A stretch of 32,876 bases of DNA, from assembly GCA_045617525.1 (NCBI GenBank), contig JAZLIT010000135.1:1-32876 (forward strand), in the 5' to 3' direction. Positions within the stretch are counted from its first letter, which is position 1. The number at the start of each line of letters is the position of its first letter. Origin of the DNA: JAZLIT01 sp045617525 (GTDB taxonomy: Bacteria; Bacillota; Bacilli; Bacillales_A; Planococcaceae). The notes under the pieces were generated by a model. The model was not told the origin of the DNA and did not search any database. It saw only the letters and a program-made list of their open reading frames with translations. The position numbers and the translations under genes are program-made. Below, piece by piece: positions 1 to 8,498 of the stretch.

Positions 1-125
1 GTAAAAAAGTTGATGAAATTGCCGCTAAAATTTGGCTGTCACAAGGTGAAGAAACACTTAAAAAACTGACAAAATGGCATTTCGCTAACACTGAAAAAGC
101 ACGTACTTTAGTGTTAAAAAAATGA
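1..125 (+). CDS. C-terminal fragment of an unidentified protein
   Basis: An open frame enters at the left edge (first full codon at position 3) and ends at TGA 123-125. The last 40 residues are lysine-rich and helical, beginning KKVDEIAAKIWLSQGEET and ending RTLVLKK. A rho-independent terminator follows directly, which supports a real gene end. I do not recognise the family from this tail. The start and most of the protein lie outside the window. Confidence 0.6.
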   Translation, partial: KKVDEIAAKIWLSQGEETLKKLTKWHFANTEKARTLVLKK

Positions 126-132
126 ATTTAAA

Positions 133-187
133 ATAAAAAAAAGTCTGTCTCATAAGTTTTAAAAACCCATGAGACAAACTTTTTTTA
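133..187. terminator. Bidirectional rho-independent terminator
   Basis: Arms 142-153 and 169-180 pair over 12 bp with one G-U-type mismatch. They are flanked by an A-run on the left and a T-run (181-186) on the right, so the hairpin can terminate both the left-edge gene and the convergent PAS gene. Confidence 0.85.
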
Positions 188-210
188 TCTATCAAACATG
201 TAAATTGCCT

Positions 211-705
211 CTAGAAGCTCAAGTCTTTCGATTCATCATGAAAGACCATATCGTTACTAATATCACGGTATATCCCATGCAGTGCAACTAGCTGCCCATC
301 CTCATCATAAATAGGCGTTGCAAACTCCTCTAACCATATATAATGCCCATCTTTATGGAGAATACGATATTTCAACGCTTCATCAAAATCCACACTTCCC
401 TCCACCTTTTGGAGAAATAAAGGTAAATCATCTGGATGAACGATTGAATAAATATGATCAGGGTTTTCAATATGTTCTTTATATGCACCTTCACCTAAAA
501 TACGATCTACACTTTCACTTAAATAGTCATATTTTTTATACGGCACCATTTGATAGCTATAAATGACATCCTTAGAAGATTCAACCGCTTTTACGATTGG
601 TTCAACTAGTTTCAATCGATTTTCAAGCTTTTTCATTTTAGCACCCATATATAATACGACTAAACTCATACCCAAAATAACGATAAAAGTATAATATAAT
701 TTCAC
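211..705 (-). CDS. Membrane-anchored PAS-domain protein
   Basis: This 164-residue protein starts at GTG (703-705) preceded by an AGAGGTG ribosome site. An N-terminal hydrophobic segment (about residues 3-20) is followed by a charged linker and one PAS fold (about 45-155). The motifs VHPDDL, KDGHYIWLEE and the closing GIYRDIS are typical of the PAS_3 (PAC-containing) class. No kinase, GGDEF or other output domain is attached, so this is a stand-alone sensor or adaptor and its partner cannot be read from the sequence. It is convergent with the left-edge gene and is followed by dbpA on the same strand. The ligand is unknown. The family assignment is firm; any role in signalling is inferred. Confidence 0.8.
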   Translation of the reverse strand: MKLYYTFIVILGMSLVVLYMGAKMKKLENRLKLVEPIVKAVESSKDVIYSYQMVPYKKYDYLSESVDRILGEGAYKEHIENPDHIYSIVHPDDLPLFLQKVEGSVDFDEALKYRILHKDGHYIWLEEFATPIYDEDGQLVALHGIYRDISNDMVFHDESKDLSF

Positions 706-933
706 AATTCAACACCTCTTATACTACTATAAAATTTTTTTGAAATAGTTTATTTATTAATTATAATTATACACTTTTCTTTTCTTCTTTTGTAGTAAAC
801 ATTGCTGACAAACATTCACTGAACGGAAAAATAAGTACTTTTCATATATTTTATATTTTAAACATAACTAAAACTTATATCAGAAAAACATTTAACTTTC
901 ATTCTCTTCTCCTATATGTGTTTTTGGAATAAT

Positions 934-966
934 AAAAAAACCATTTAGCATATAGCCAAATGGTTT
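934..966 (-). terminator. Terminator of dbpA
   Basis: CCATTT (941-946) pairs with AAATGG (958-963), extended by GC pairs near the loop. On the minus strand the stem is followed by a run of T (complement of the A-run 934-940). It lies 18 bp beyond the dbpA stop. Confidence 0.75.
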
Positions 967-983
967 TCAAATACGAATCTAAG

Positions 984-2420
984 TTAGTCGTTTGCAACAT
1001 GAACTTTTAATAATTTCCCTTTTACAGGTGTTGTTCGCATCGCTTTTAATACAAGATCCCCTTTGCCATTTAAAATTTCAATAAAAGACGATGTATCAAT
1101 AATTGTAATAATACCGATATCATCTGCTGTCATACCTGGAATTTTACATAGTGTTCCCACAAAATCTACCGCGCGTAGTTTTTTCTTCTTACCACCATTG
1201 AAATACAAACGTGTAATACCTTCATTCACTGCTTCTAGCTTCATTTTTTTTCGCTTTGGTGCAGCATCCATTTTTTCATCAAATGCACGCTCATTCGCTA
1301 GCACAGCACCCGAAGTTGGACGATGTGTTTCTTTTAATGAAAACCCGATATATTCTTCTACGCCCGCTAAAAAGTCCTGTTCAAATGGTGTCACAAATGT
1401 AAATGCTTTCCCTTGTAATCCCGCACGTCCTGTACGACCTGTACGGTGCACATACGCTTCTTTTTCTAGAGGTAAATCAAAGTTAAAGACATGTGTAATA
1501 TTCTCAATATCAATCCCACGTGCTGCAACATCCGTCGCCACTAAATATCGGAATTCGCCACGTTTAAAATCGTTCATAACAAGTAAACGAGTCGATTGCT
1601 CCATACCACCATGCAATTTATCTACACTGTATTCAAGTTCGTATAGCGCATCATGCACAGCATCTACACGATCCTTTGTACGACAGAAAATAATACAGCT
1701 ATCTGGATTTTCAACAACTACTAAATCTTGTAATAACTGTTGCTTTCCTTCATCTTTAACCGTTATTTTAAAATGCTCTATTGTCGCAGTTGTTTCGCCT
1801 TCAGGTACAACTTCAATATGTGTCGCATTTATTGTATGCTTATCTGCTAATTCAAGGACGCGTTTAGGCATTGTTGCAGAGAATAGCATCGTTGCATGCT
1901 TATTTTCCACGAATTTTAAAATTTTCTCTACTTCTTCAATAAAGCCCATATTTAACATCTCATCTGCTTCATCGATGACAACTGTATGCAGTTTATCTAA
2001 CTTTAATGTTCCTCTTGATAAATGATCAAGGACACGCCCTGGCGTACCTACCACAACATGTGTTTTTTGTTTCAGCTCTGTTTGTTGATATTTGAACGGT
2101 TGTTTCCCGTATAACGCAACTGCTTTCACACGCTTATAACGTCCAATTACAGTAAATTCCTCTGCAACTTGCACAGCAAGCTCACGTGTCGGTGTTAAAA
2201 CAAGCACTTGGGGTCTATTTTCTAGCCAGTCAATTTGCTCTACAATTGGAATCGCAAATGCCGCTGTTTTCCCACTACCTGTTTGCGAACGAACAACGCA
2301 ATCTTTACCTTCCAACGCTTGTGGAATCACCAAACGTTGCACCTCTGTTGGTGTATGATAAGCTAACGCTTCTAAAGCGCGCTCTACTGGTTCACTTAGT
2401 TGATACTTTTTAAATGTCAT
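984..2420 (-). CDS. dbpA: ATP-dependent RNA helicase DbpA (YxiN type)
   Basis: This 478-residue DEAD-box helicase has a Q-motif region, Walker A SQTGSGKT (45-52), PTREL (77-81), DEAD (150-153), SAT (181-183) and HRTGRTGR in the second RecA domain. The C-terminal 75 or so residues (RLYFNGGKKKK onwards) form the RRM-like DbpA RNA-binding domain. In E. coli DbpA and B. subtilis YxiN this domain targets hairpin 92 of 23S rRNA during 50S subunit assembly. The full set of catalytic motifs and the RNA-binding tail are present, so it should be active. The start ATG has an AGGA ribosome site 7 nt upstream. It is transcribed alone and is divergent from the PgeF-like gene. Confidence 0.93.
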   Translation of the reverse strand: MTFKKYQLSEPVERALEALAYHTPTEVQRLVIPQALEGKDCVVRSQTGSGKTAAFAIPIVEQIDWLENRPQVLVLTPTRELAVQVAEEFTVIGRYKRVKAVALYGKQPFKYQQTELKQKTHVVVGTPGRVLDHLSRGTLKLDKLHTVVIDEADEMLNMGFIEEVEKILKFVENKHATMLFSATMPKRVLELADKHTINATHIEVVPEGETTATIEHFKITVKDEGKQQLLQDLVVVENPDSCIIFCRTKDRVDAVHDALYELEYSVDKLHGGMEQSTRLLVMNDFKRGEFRYLVATDVAARGIDIENITHVFNFDLPLEKEAYVHRTGRTGRAGLQGKAFTFVTPFEQDFLAGVEEYIGFSLKETHRPTSGAVLANERAFDEKMDAAPKRKKMKLEAVNEGITRLYFNGGKKKKLRAVDFVGTLCKIPGMTADDIGIITIIDTSSFIEILNGKGDLVLKAMRTTPVKGKLLKVHVAND

Positions 2421-2544
2421 ATTTACATCCTACTTTCCTTTTACACTTTATCTACTATACAGTTGTCGTTCGAAAAAAGAAAATGAAAGTCATTTCCACC
2501 TCAACTTCACTTGTGTATTCTGGTATAGTTAAGGCGGTGATTCT

Positions 2545-3312
2545 ATGACAATTCATTTTTATAAAACGCCTGAAAACATCCAATCAGGCATAACAATTCG
2601 GAATTTTGACCTCGAAGAACAATTTAGTCAAGCATTGCATACTGGGCATAAAGCGTCTGCCATCCTTAACAATCGCAGGAAATTAGCAGATGCACTTGCG
2701 CTACCTTTAGCCAAGTTCGTCTTCGCTGAACAAACACATAGCGCGAACTTCCGAAAAATCTCAGCAAAAGATGCAGGTTTGGGGTCTTTAACTATGCAGG
2801 ACGCAATCTGTGCAACGGATGCAATGTATACGTTTGAACCCAATATCGTTATGACTTCCTTTACCGCAGATTGTGTACCTATAACCTTTTACAGTACCGA
2901 AAACAATCTAGTTGGCGCGATTCATTCTGGCTGGGGTGGTACCGTAAAAGAAATTACCTTGAAATTATTTACCCATTTACAAGAAATTGAAAAGATTGAT
3001 TTATCTAAAGTGCACGTACAAATCGGTATGGCTCTGTCTGCTGAAAAATTTGAGGTTGACCATGATGTGTATGAGAAATTTGCAGTTCTCGAGTATGCGG
3101 AGCCTTGGCTATCTTTTAATGAGACAACATCAAAATACCATATTGATAATCAGCTTGTTGTCCAAAAACAATGTGAGCTTGCTGGTATACCTATTTCGAA
3201 TATTTCAATTGATCGTACATGTACGTTTTTACATCTACTCGGCTTCTCCTATCGTGAACAGCGTGATTGTGGGCGACATGTAAGCTTTATCGTAAGAAAG
3301 GAGGCCAACTAA
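2545..3312 (+). CDS. PgeF/YlmD-family (laccase-domain) protein
   Basis: This 255-residue single-domain protein belongs to the YfiH/YlmD/PgeF family. The metal and catalytic motifs are in order: EQTHSAN near 62, TADCVPI near 106, HSGWGGT near 126, and a C-terminal CTF...FSYREQRDCGRH block. Relatives act on purine nucleosides (phosphorolysis or adenosine deamination), and E. coli PgeF edits misincorporated amino acids in peptidoglycan precursors; which applies here cannot be read from the sequence. The genomic site differs from ylmD in the B. subtilis division cluster, so this may be a second copy. Its stop codon abuts the start of the next gene (TAA then ATG), giving a two-gene operon with a Nudix hydrolase. 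Confidence 0.82.
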   Translation: MTIHFYKTPENIQSGITIRNFDLEEQFSQALHTGHKASAILNNRRKLADALALPLAKFVFAEQTHSANFRKISAKDAGLGSLTMQDAICATDAMYTFEPNIVMTSFTADCVPITFYSTENNLVGAIHSGWGGTVKEITLKLFTHLQEIEKIDLSKVHVQIGMALSAEKFEVDHDVYEKFAVLEYAEPWLSFNETTSKYHIDNQLVVQKQCELAGIPISNISIDRTCTFLHLLGFSYREQRDCGRHVSFIVRKEAN

Positions 3313-3873
3313 ATGAATTGGTGGCAGCAAATTGAAGAATACATTCCTATTAATGAACAAGAAGAAAAGGATAAGCAGGTGATACTTCGTTGTATCGAAA
3401 TGTTTCCAGATGTTTTGACACGCACAAATTCTATTTGCCATATGACGGTTTCTGCTTTTGCAGTAAATGATACACAAACACAAGTATTAATGGCCCATCA
3501 TAATATTTATAATTCTTGGGGCTGGATGGGCGGTCATGCAGATGGCGACAGTAATTTTTTACAAGTGGCCCTGCGCGAACTTGCTGAGGAATCAGGTGTG
3601 ACAACCGCTAAACCGCTTTTGAATTCAATTTTTTCATTAGAAGTACTTCCTGTTCACGGACATGTGAAAAACGGCGCATACGTCTCACCCCATTTGCACT
3701 TAAATGTTACATTTGTGTTGGAAGTACCAATGACAGCAAAGCTAACGATTGCCGAATCAGAAAACAGTAATGTCGGTTGGCTCCCAATTACCGAGCTCTC
3801 CAATTATTGCGAAGAGGCGCATATGCTTCCTATTTACGAAAAAATAATAAAGAAATTAATTCCTACAACGTAA
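3313..3873 (+). CDS. Nudix hydrolase
   Basis: This 186-residue Nudix protein has its box at residues 74-96: G74, R88-E89, E92-E93 and G95. The helix residues that bind the metal (REL.EE) are intact, but the first conserved Glu position of the GX5EX7REUXEE consensus is Ser80, with Asp79 next to it. Relatives with a GGHADG start to the box are common in Bacillales. Its start codon immediately follows the stop of the PgeF-like gene, with AAAGGAGG inside the end of that gene, so the two are translationally coupled. The substrate is unknown. Pairing with a purine-active family suggests nucleotide housekeeping, which is inference. Confidence 0.87.
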   Translation: MNWWQQIEEYIPINEQEEKDKQVILRCIEMFPDVLTRTNSICHMTVSAFAVNDTQTQVLMAHHNIYNSWGWMGGHADGDSNFLQVALRELAEESGVTTAKPLLNSIFSLEVLPVHGHVKNGAYVSPHLHLNVTFVLEVPMTAKLTIAESENSNVGWLPITELSNYCEEAHMLPIYEKIIKKLIPTT

Positions 3874-3876
3874 ATG

Positions 3877-3925
3877 AAAAAAGTGTTATTCAATTTCCAC
3901 CTGAATAACACTTCCCCCCTTTTAT
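3877..3925. terminator. Bidirectional terminator between the Nudix and GGDEF genes
   Basis: A perfect 12-bp stem pairs 3881-3892 with 3902-3913. An A-run lies on the left and TTTTATTT on the right (after a C tract), so it serves both convergent genes. Confidence 0.85.
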
Positions 3926-5334
3926 TTAAGAATTGTAAGTTTATTTTTCCCATTTTGCTTTGACTCATACAAAGCATTATCCGCCTGTGCAATTAGCCCA
4001 TTCAAATTCTTGGTAGTTACACGCTCTAAAGAACACACACCCATACTAATTCGCAATTTTATCTCTTCATCATTATAAAGGAACGTTTTAAATGTAAGTG
4101 CATCAAATAATTGCTGAAAAACCTGCCCATAATCACCTTTCGCCCTTGCTAAAATAACAAATTCATCTCCACCAAATCTCGCACACATCATATTTTCTTC
4201 GATATTTTCACGTAATAAAACGGCAATATTTTTAATCGCCTCATCACCCGCAATATGCCCAATCTGATCGTTTATTTGCTTAAATTCATCTATATCAAAA
4301 ATCGCGCAATAGAGGCTTTCCTTACGATCAACGGCCTCTTTTACCCATTTTTCCCCTTGGAATTCTAAATACCTACGATTATGAATATTCGTTAGGCCAT
4401 CAAAATAAATAAGCTCCTGCATATCTTCAAATTTCATCTGTTTTGCCAACTCGACCGTTTTCGTTTGTAATAATTTTCGCTCTGAGTCGTTTAAATACTG
4501 AATTAATAATTCCGAGTAGAAATAGGCCTTTTCAAAATCTTGCTTCGTTTTTACTATATTTATTAAATGAAGTAAAATTTGCTTATAATAAGGCGCCTCT
4601 TTTGTTTCTACTATTAATAAATAGGCTTTCTCATAATAGTCAAATGCTACGTCTACGTCTAACATAGCTTCAAAATAGCGTCCTTTAATAAACATGGTAT
4701 ACATTCGAACTCGTTGTATTTTCTCGAACCCTTCACCAGCTTCTAGATCTTCTAATAGCTGAGGAATCGCCTTTAAATCTCCCAGTTCAATTAACAACGT
4801 TATGTAATTCATTAAATAAGCACAATACCCCATTACTGTAAAAGCGTTGTGATCTTCTTTATAGATTTGTTGTAAATGATTCGAACACCGTAAAGCTTCT
4901 TCATTCTTTTTTAAATCTAAATAGATTCTCTGCAAATTTATAAGTAATGAAGAACTAATTTTCACGTCTTCTAGCTCTTCTGCTATAGATATTGCTATTT
5001 CAAAATGATATATGGCCGTTTCATAATCTTCAATTGCGCCGCTAACAAAACCAATAAACTTATTCATTTTTAACTTAGCTAAATTGTCTCCGTGCACTTG
5101 ACAGTAAGCTTTATATTGCTCGAGATAATCAGGAATTTCATGTACTCTCCCTAAGTTCGCTAAATTTTGACAAATACCACTTAAACAATCCATTACATAT
5201 CCTTCATGCTTACCTTCAGTTTCAAACGCTTCAATTATTTCTAAATAAATCTGTAAAGCTAATTCAAAATTTGACTTTTTTTGTATATCCTTCGCATGTT
5301 GTAATTTTTCTATTAATATTTCAACCGTATTCAT
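3922..5334 (-). CDS. TPR-repeat GGDEF protein (probable diguanylate cyclase)
   Basis: In this 470-residue protein, residues 1-300 or so are helical repeats of the tetratricopeptide type (for example the blocks around IYHFEIAISIAEEL and AFDYYEKAYLLIV). Residues 305-470 are a GGDEF domain with DGLTN (312-316), the metal-binding FDIDEFKQIND, an intact GGDEF signature (388-392) and the closing ADNALYESKQNGKN. The active-site motif is canonical, so c-di-GMP synthesis is likely. The inhibitory RxxD site normally found a few residues before GGDEF is replaced by EENM, so classic product inhibition is not expected. No membrane segment is visible; it should be cytosolic and regulated through the TPR part. 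A GAGG ribosome site precedes ATG 5334. It is a single-gene unit. Confidence 0.85.
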   Translation of the reverse strand: MNTVEILIEKLQHAKDIQKKSNFELALQIYLEIIEAFETEGKHEGYVMDCLSGICQNLANLGRVHEIPDYLEQYKAYCQVHGDNLAKLKMNKFIGFVSGAIEDYETAIYHFEIAISIAEELEDVKISSSLLINLQRIYLDLKKNEEALRCSNHLQQIYKEDHNAFTVMGYCAYLMNYITLLIELGDLKAIPQLLEDLEAGEGFEKIQRVRMYTMFIKGRYFEAMLDVDVAFDYYEKAYLLIVETKEAPYYKQILLHLINIVKTKQDFEKAYFYSELLIQYLNDSERKLLQTKTVELAKQMKFEDMQELIYFDGLTNIHNRRYLEFQGEKWVKEAVDRKESLYCAIFDIDEFKQINDQIGHIAGDEAIKNIAVLLRENIEENMMCARFGGDEFVILARAKGDYGQVFQQLFDALTFKTFLYNDEEIKLRISMGVCSLERVTTKNLNGLIAQADNALYESKQNGKNKLTILK

Positions 5335-5527
5335 CTCTATACCTCACATTAATCCTAAAGAACTATATATATTCCATTATCACACGGCTATACTCACAGT
5401 TTCAACACTATTTTTTATATTTTTTAAAATTATTAAAATTTTCGAGTAATAATTTTGCGAGAAAATTACCAATATATTCTTCCGTTATATATTTATAACA
5501 ATTATTTAGGCCTCACTACAATAATAA

Positions 5528-5556
5528 TTGTAATTTACCTATTATTTTTGTATAGT
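5528..5556 (+). promoter_or_regulatory. Candidate sigma-A promoter of the 157-aa membrane protein gene
   Basis: TTGTAA (5528-5533), a 17-bp spacer, then TATAGT (5551-5556). This is 22 bp before the TTG start, with a GAGGGA ribosome site in between. Confidence 0.5.
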
Positions 5557-5578
5557 TTTACTGAAATGAGGGATTGTT

Positions 5579-6052
5579 TTGCAAAGATTAAGTTGGTTAA
5601 TTAGTTCGGGGCTTGCGATATTTGGCGTCATGATGATTCAATATTTCTATCAATTTAAATCAGAAACAGGGAATTTAGGTGTCGTAGGTTTAGCATTAGC
5701 CATTCCATTCGTACTTTTATGCTTGTTTATAACGTTCCGCTACTTTACAGATCTTTCACGCGACGAAGCAACTGATCGTTTAATGCGCGGTATTTACATG
5801 CTCGTGGGTGTTGCATTTCTAATTGCGCTGATTTATTTTGCACTTGATTTTAAGGAAGTTACTTTCGCAGAATTAGGTGGTTCCACGACGGATAAAGATT
5901 CGCAAGTTTATGGGCTGTTTTGGCTCAATGAACATACGAGTGCGATTTATTTTAACTTTTATACCATTGCCGCATTAATTTCACTAGCCGCAATTACCGG
6001 GGCTGTAAACGGTGTATTTAAACCGAAAAAAAACGAGGAAACTGAAGCTTAA
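5579..6052 (+). CDS. Unknown small membrane protein with about four transmembrane segments
   Basis: This 157-residue protein starts at TTG (5579) with GAGGGA 7 nt upstream. Hydrophobic stretches lie at about 5-23, 34-54, 70-88 and 124-146. A short, probably external loop between the third and fourth contains FKEVTFAELGGSTTDKDSQ, and the C-terminus is charged and cytoplasmic (FKPKKNEETEA). I do not recognise a named family. It has its own candidate promoter and a shared terminator, and it is convergent with pheT, so it is a monocistronic unit. Base composition resembles that of its neighbours. Confidence 0.7.
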   Translation: MQRLSWLISSGLAIFGVMMIQYFYQFKSETGNLGVVGLALAIPFVLLCLFITFRYFTDLSRDEATDRLMRGIYMLVGVAFLIALIYFALDFKEVTFAELGGSTTDKDSQVYGLFWLNEHTSAIYFNFYTIAALISLAAITGAVNGVFKPKKNEETEA

Positions 6053-6075
6053 TTGCTTCTGTTCCTCGTTTTTTT
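6031..6075. terminator. Bidirectional terminator between the unknown membrane gene and pheT
   Basis: A long stem pairs the AACGAGGAA..GAAGC arm (6031-6048) with GCTTC..TTCCTCGTT (6055-6073) around AATT. It is A-rich on the left and carries a run of eight T on the right. The left arm is inside the last codons of the upstream gene. Confidence 0.85.
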
Positions 6076-6077
6076 TA

Positions 6078-8486
6078 TTAGCGTACTTCTGCGCCAGCTG
6101 CTGCTAGTGCTTTTAATACTTTATTATGTGCTGCCACTACTTCATCATCTGTTAATGTACGTTCTGCATCGAAGTAAGTTAGAGAGAATGCAACTGATTT
6201 TTTACCAGGAGTCATTTTCTCACCTTCATATACGTCAAACACTTTTACATCTTTTAGAAGTTTTGAGCCTACACCATTAATGATCGCAACGATTTCGCCA
6301 GCTGGAGTTGCACTATCTAACTCTAATGCGATATCACGCGTCATCATTGGGAAACGCGGGACAGCAGTGTAGATTAATGCTTCATTTGTGGCATTTAAAA
6401 TTGCCATTAAGTTTAATTCTGCTACGTATGTCTCTTTTACGCCCGCTTTTTTCTGCTCCGTTGGGTGAAGCTGACCGATTAAGCCGACTTTTTCGCCATC
6501 AAGTAAAATTTCTGCAGTACGTCCTGGGTGCATACCATCGATTATCGCTTTTACATAAGATACACGTGTATCTAAGCCAAGCTTCGCAAATACTGCTTCA
6601 AGGATGCCTTTTGCCACGAAGAAATCAACGTTTTTCTTCTCACCTTGCCATGTATTATCGATCCATTTACCTGTTAAAACAAGTGCTAAATGCTCTTCTT
6701 CAAACGGAAGTTCTTCAGCTGTTTGACCAAGGAATACTGAACCAATTTCATATAAGGCAACCGAATCAATTGAACGTGCTACGTTATAGCTTGCCGCTTC
6801 CACTAGATGCGGGATTAAGCTTTGACGTAATGTAGAACGATCTTCTGACATCGGCATTAATAATTTTGTTGTTTCTTCTGCTTTTAAAGCAAATTTTTGA
6901 GAACTTTCCGAAGAAGTTAGTGAATACGTTACGGCCTGGAATAGCCCAGCACCTTCCATCACATTACGTACAACACGACGGCCTGCTTGGTAAGGCGTTA
7001 ATCCACCTACTTGCTCACCTGATGCTGGTAAGGTCATTGGGATTTCATCATAACCGTACATACGTGCAATTTCTTCCACAATGTCTTCTTCGATTTTAAT
7101 ATCTTGTCGACGTGTTGGAGCGTCAATTACTAACATGCCGTTCACAGCTTCCACATCGAATTTTAAGCGATCTAAAATTGATAGCATCTCTTCAAGAGAA
7201 ATCTTCATCCCTAAACGACCATTAATGAAGTCAGGTGAAACAACAACGCGAGCTGGTGTTTTATCTAATTCATCAACAAGTACAGTACCTTCTAACACTT
7301 CGCCACCTGCAAGCTCTGCAAGTAATTGGGCTGCGCGCTCTGCTGCTAGTAACACACGGTTCGGATCTACACCTTTTTCGAAACGTGCAGAAGAATCCGA
7401 GCGTAAGTTTAATTCTTTTGATGTACGACGAACAGAAGAACCTGCAAAATATGCTGCTTCAATAACAACCGTAGTCGTTGAATCAGAAACCTCAGATTTC
7501 GCGCCACCCATAACACCTGCAACAGCTTCGGCTTCAACACCGTTTGTGATCACTAAGTTATGTGCAGCTAATGTACGCTCTGCATCATCTAAAGTCGTAA
7601 TTGTTTCGCCATCACGTGCTAAACGCGTTACGATTTCGCCTGTACCAAGCTTGTCGAAGTCAAATGCGTGTAATGGTTGGCCGTATTCCATTAAGATGTA
7701 GTTCGTGATATCGACTACATTATTATGTGGACGTATGCCAGAAGCCATTAATGCATGTTGTAACCATAGTGGAGATTCAGTAACTTTCACATTCTTCACA
7801 ACTTTCGCTGCGTATAATGGGTTCGCTTCTTTATCTTCTACCGTTACTTTTAATACGTCTGCTGCTTTTTGAGCTGAAGTTGCATATGTGATTTCAGGAA
7901 GCTTTACGTCTTGAGAAAGGATTGCTGCTACTTCATAAGCAACACCTAACATTGAAAGCGCGTCCGAACGGTTTGGCGTTAAGCCCAGTTCAAGTACTGT
8001 ATCACGTAAGCCTAAAACGTCTAACGCATCTGCACCTGGAGTAGCATCTGCTGGTAATACATAAATACCTTCAGCATAAGCTTTTGGTACAACGCGACCT
8101 TCTACACCTAGTTCTTGTAATGAACAAATCATCCCGTTCGATTCAACACCACGAAGTTTTGCTTTTTTAATTTTGAATCCACCTGGTAAATGAGCGCCAG
8201 GCATTGCAACGATAACATTTTGACCAGCTTCTACGTTTGGCGCACCACATACGATTTGTTGTAGCTCTTCGCCACCTACGTTTACAAGACATACATTTAA
8301 TTTATCCGCTTCAGGGTGTTTTTCTTTTGATACTACGTGACCTACGACAACATTTGACATGCCTTCGCTACGGTCAATTATTGCATCTACTTCGATTCCT
8401 GAACGCGTAATTCTCTCAGCTAATTCCTCAGCTGCTATATTTTCGATATCTACATATTGACCTAACCATTTTAATGATACTAACAT
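6078..8486 (-). CDS. pheT: Phenylalanine--tRNA ligase beta subunit
   Basis: This is the 802-residue beta chain of the heterotetrameric PheRS, which charges tRNA-Phe. The N-terminal EMAP/OB tRNA-binding domain (about 40-150, VVVGHVVSKEKHPEADKL) is followed by the B3/B4 editing domain, the B5 domain (around 405-475) and the catalytic-like core. The C-terminal anticodon-binding FDX-ACB fold begins near PRFPMMTRDIALEL. Length matches bacterial PheT. It lies 12 nt downstream of pheS with an AAGGGGGAG ribosome site, so the two form one operon under the upstream T-box leader. Confidence 0.97.
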   Translation of the reverse strand: MLVSLKWLGQYVDIENIAAEELAERITRSGIEVDAIIDRSEGMSNVVVGHVVSKEKHPEADKLNVCLVNVGGEELQQIVCGAPNVEAGQNVIVAMPGAHLPGGFKIKKAKLRGVESNGMICSLQELGVEGRVVPKAYAEGIYVLPADATPGADALDVLGLRDTVLELGLTPNRSDALSMLGVAYEVAAILSQDVKLPEITYATSAQKAADVLKVTVEDKEANPLYAAKVVKNVKVTESPLWLQHALMASGIRPHNNVVDITNYILMEYGQPLHAFDFDKLGTGEIVTRLARDGETITTLDDAERTLAAHNLVITNGVEAEAVAGVMGGAKSEVSDSTTTVVIEAAYFAGSSVRRTSKELNLRSDSSARFEKGVDPNRVLLAAERAAQLLAELAGGEVLEGTVLVDELDKTPARVVVSPDFINGRLGMKISLEEMLSILDRLKFDVEAVNGMLVIDAPTRRQDIKIEEDIVEEIARMYGYDEIPMTLPASGEQVGGLTPYQAGRRVVRNVMEGAGLFQAVTYSLTSSESSQKFALKAEETTKLLMPMSEDRSTLRQSLIPHLVEAASYNVARSIDSVALYEIGSVFLGQTAEELPFEEEHLALVLTGKWIDNTWQGEKKNVDFFVAKGILEAVFAKLGLDTRVSYVKAIIDGMHPGRTAEILLDGEKVGLIGQLHPTEQKKAGVKETYVAELNLMAILNATNEALIYTAVPRFPMMTRDIALELDSATPAGEIVAIINGVGSKLLKDVKVFDVYEGEKMTPGKKSVAFSLTYFDAERTLTDDEVVAAHNKVLKALAAAGAEVR

Positions 8487-8498
8487 AGTTGCTCCCCC

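Noticed and set aside
1063..2025. Long plus-strand open frame (320 codons) opposite dbpA
   Set aside because: It is the antisense shadow of a clear DEAD-box helicase; its translation is Ser/Thr-rich without any motif and it lacks a ribosome site.
2501..2529. Extended -10 (TGGTATAGT) promoter for the PgeF-like gene
   Set aside because: The predicted start would fall inside the ribosome site and no good -35 is present, so it was not listed as a feature.
7081..7701. Plus-strand open frame of 206 codons opposite pheT
   Set aside because: Antisense shadow of pheT with low-complexity composition and no start context.
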